Part shown: positions 62,310-64,000 of the stretch, in pieces | How positions within the stretch are numbered: position 1 is the stretch's first letter | How the letters are laid out: every line of letters begins with the position of its first letter | Assembly: GCF_008831285.2 (NCBI RefSeq) | Contig: NC_045141.1 | Span: 15,672,106 to 15,736,105 of the forward strand | Reading direction: 5' to 3' | Length of the DNA stretch: 64,000 nucleotides | DNA from: Nymphaea colorata | Taxonomy: Eukaryota > Streptophyta > Magnoliopsida > Nymphaeales > Nymphaeaceae | Position numbers and translations under genes: made by a program | Notes under the pieces: model-generated | Seen by the model: only the letters and a program-made list of their open reading frames with translations | The model's database searches: none | What the model was told of the DNA's origin: nothing

Positions 62310-63704
62310 ATGTCCGAGAGCCTGCAAGAAGGATGCTTCGGATTCACGGATGCTTTTGGGAGGTTAGGAGTTCAGAGCCAGGAGCAACCTCAGATCCAGA
62401 CAACCAAGATCGCTCAACAATCCGGCCTCTCCAAATTGAGGAACTTTCCGGGGTCGTCGAGCCTTGATAACATCCTGGAAGATCAACAGCAGGAGCAGCA
62501 CCAAGAAGGTAACATCCATAGATACCGGAACGCAACCATGATGCTTTCAGAGATGTTCAACTATCAACAAGGAGACGATCTTCTTGGGACTCCATCCAAC
62601 CTCCATGGGAAGCCGGGAGATGTTCTCAATTGGAGGAGGAGTCACAACAGCAGCAGCAGCAGTAGCAACAACAACATGAACAGCATCACCAATGATTGGT
62701 ACAGTTCAAATAGGCAAGGGTCAGTCTTGAACCCACTCCATGTACCACACTTGGGAGTGGCAAAGGAAGTTGGCATCGGCAGTATCCAGGCCGCCCATGA
62801 CGGCGATGACCAAGATCACGCCAATAATAATGGAGGGAACACCAGCAACCAGAAAAGTAATAGCAGTAGGCAAGATAATAACAGTAGTAGTATAGGGCAG
62901 CATCATATTTCCAGCATAAATGCAGACGCAGCAGCCATGCAGCTGTTCTTGATGAACCGCGAGCAGGAGCAGTCTTCAGCTCCACAACACATGCTTCTCC
63001 CCAACCCCCTCCTCGACGGCCACCAATTCCACCAGCTGCATCCCAATTTCCTGCAGTCCATGGCTTTTCCGGCGAGTGGCAACAGCACGATTCCGTCGTC
63101 AATACAGCTGCAGCAGATGAACTGGGCAGCCGGCAAGAGCGCTGCGGAATTAGGGAAGGTACCGGAGAATCGAGGTCTTTCGCTATCGCTGTCGTCGCTG
63201 CAACACCTTGAGGCAGCGATGCATGGTGATGAACCAGCAGCTACTGCGGCTGTTGGGGGAGGGAAGGGGGAAGAATTGAGGATGGACGGTGATGCTTATT
63301 ACGCTCCCCATGCTCACCAGAGCGCTTTGTATTCACTGAGAAGTGGTATTGGAATCAACAGTGTTGTTGGTGCTGCTTCTGGGGGCGGTGCCGCTGTGCC
63401 AAGTCTTCAAGCTCTGCAGGTTCACCTATGCTCGAACCCATTAGCCTCGGTCTCGGTTCACTCGTCCATGATCCTCAGGAGCTCAAAGTATCTACGAGTC
63501 GCACAGGAGCTTCTGGAGGAATTCTGCAACGTGGGGAGGGGCCAGGTGAGGAGCAGAAGGATAGGGAAACAAGATTCTTTCAAAGGGGGCTCTACGAACA
63601 ACACGGGGGAGGGTAGCCTTTCCGCCTCTAACCCGTCATTGTCTTCCTCTGAAAGATTTGAGCACCAGAGAAAGAAGACCAAGCTGCTTGCCATGTTAGA
63701 TGAG
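62310..63704 (+). CDS. BEL1-like homeodomain (BLH) transcription factor, first coding exon only
   Basis: BLH proteins are TALE homeodomain factors that pair with KNOX proteins to control meristem and organ development. This exon supplies residues 1-465. The start is the ATG at 62310 (MSESLQEGCFGF), the first after an in-frame stop. The long N-terminal part is rich in Gln, Asn and Ser runs. GLSLSLSS at 289-296 is the ZIBEL-type motif. SKY at 392-394, followed by LRVAQELLEEFCNVG, opens the SKY/BELL dimerisation region. The exon ends KKTKLLAMLDE at a GAG|GTTGGT donor, the conserved place where family members continue into VDRRY. The rest of the BELL domain and the homeodomain lie beyond the window. 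A (CT)n run begins six bases inside the intron. The paralogue cannot be told. Confidence 0.92.
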
Positions 63705-63710
63705 GTTGGT

Positions 63711-63735
63711 CTCTCTCTCTCTCTCTCTCTCTCTC
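63711..63735. repeat. (CT)n microsatellite at the start of BLH intron 1
   Basis: About 12 CT units begin just inside the intron, six bases after the exon end. Length change here could affect the donor site's pairing region. Confidence 0.85.
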
Positions 63736-64000
63736 TTCCGTTGGCTTGTTGAGACAAGACAATCGGATTCTTAATTCGGAGAAATGGAGTTGGTGGGAGA
63801 TGGAGGCAAGTTGTTTATTTTTTACTACTTGAGGAGATCGATTGTACTTGGAATTTTGGGAGTGTAGTTTAAGGTAGGTCCAATCAGAAAAGACGGCACT
63901 TGATTGGGAAGATGGCATGTATCGTCAGGGAGAACCCAAAATATGAATGTTGGAAGGATCAGCCGAGGAACATAGGCTGCTACTTCGAGAAACATTACGG

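Noticed and set aside
63705-63752. Extension of the BLH protein through a Ser/Leu repeat to a stop at 63752
   Set aside because: This is translation of the CT microsatellite in the intron; the family continues into VDRRY at this exact splice point.

Overview
The window is nuclear DNA of a flowering plant. It has split genes with GT-AG introns, a plastid-targeted isoprenoid enzyme, plant-only receptor, wall and homeodomain families, a copia retrotransposon remnant, hAT-like MITEs and many long TA and GA/CT microsatellites. The species cannot be told from the sequence. Six protein-coding loci are recognisable.

Layout: 0-4.5 kb is AT-rich with no gene I can name. 4.85-5.91 kb (+) is an intronless, GC-rich GATL-type GT8 glycosyltransferase. 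7.52-10.19 kb is a decayed copia element with two LTRs. 10.95-19.49 kb (-) is a ten-exon HDR (IspH) gene of the plastid MEP pathway; it has a GC-AG last intron, an abnormal C-terminus and a MITE in an intron. 19.5-24.5 kb is intergenic with repeats. 24.53-26.39 kb (+) is an intronless LysM receptor-like pseudokinase of LYK4/LYK5 type. 27.97-34.41 kb (-) is an eleven-exon DA1/DAR-type ubiquitin-binding LIM peptidase with a hAT-like MITE (perfect 8-bp target duplication) in an intron. 36-42 kb is mostly non-coding and holds a second 8-bp-TSD MITE. 42.39-44.66 kb is a large imperfect inverted repeat built from GGCCCGG-rich elements. 45.44-46.77 kb (-) holds five good exons of a DAO-type FAD oxidoreductase whose ends I cannot find. 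49-61 kb is intergenic and repeat-rich. 62.31 kb to the right edge (+) is the first coding exon of a BEL1-like homeodomain gene, cut by the window end.

The genes are unrelated single-copy plant loci and do not form a pathway. The most unusual structure is the ~2.3-kb inverted repeat at 42.4-44.7 kb. It sits directly downstream of the FAD-oxidoreductase exons, whose expected 3' exons are not visible. The second point of note is the apparent one-base frame change at the very end of HDR, which removes a family-like terminus and adds a novel 26-residue tail.

Exon limits were read by eye from splice motifs and checked by reading-frame phase; they are not confirmed by transcripts.
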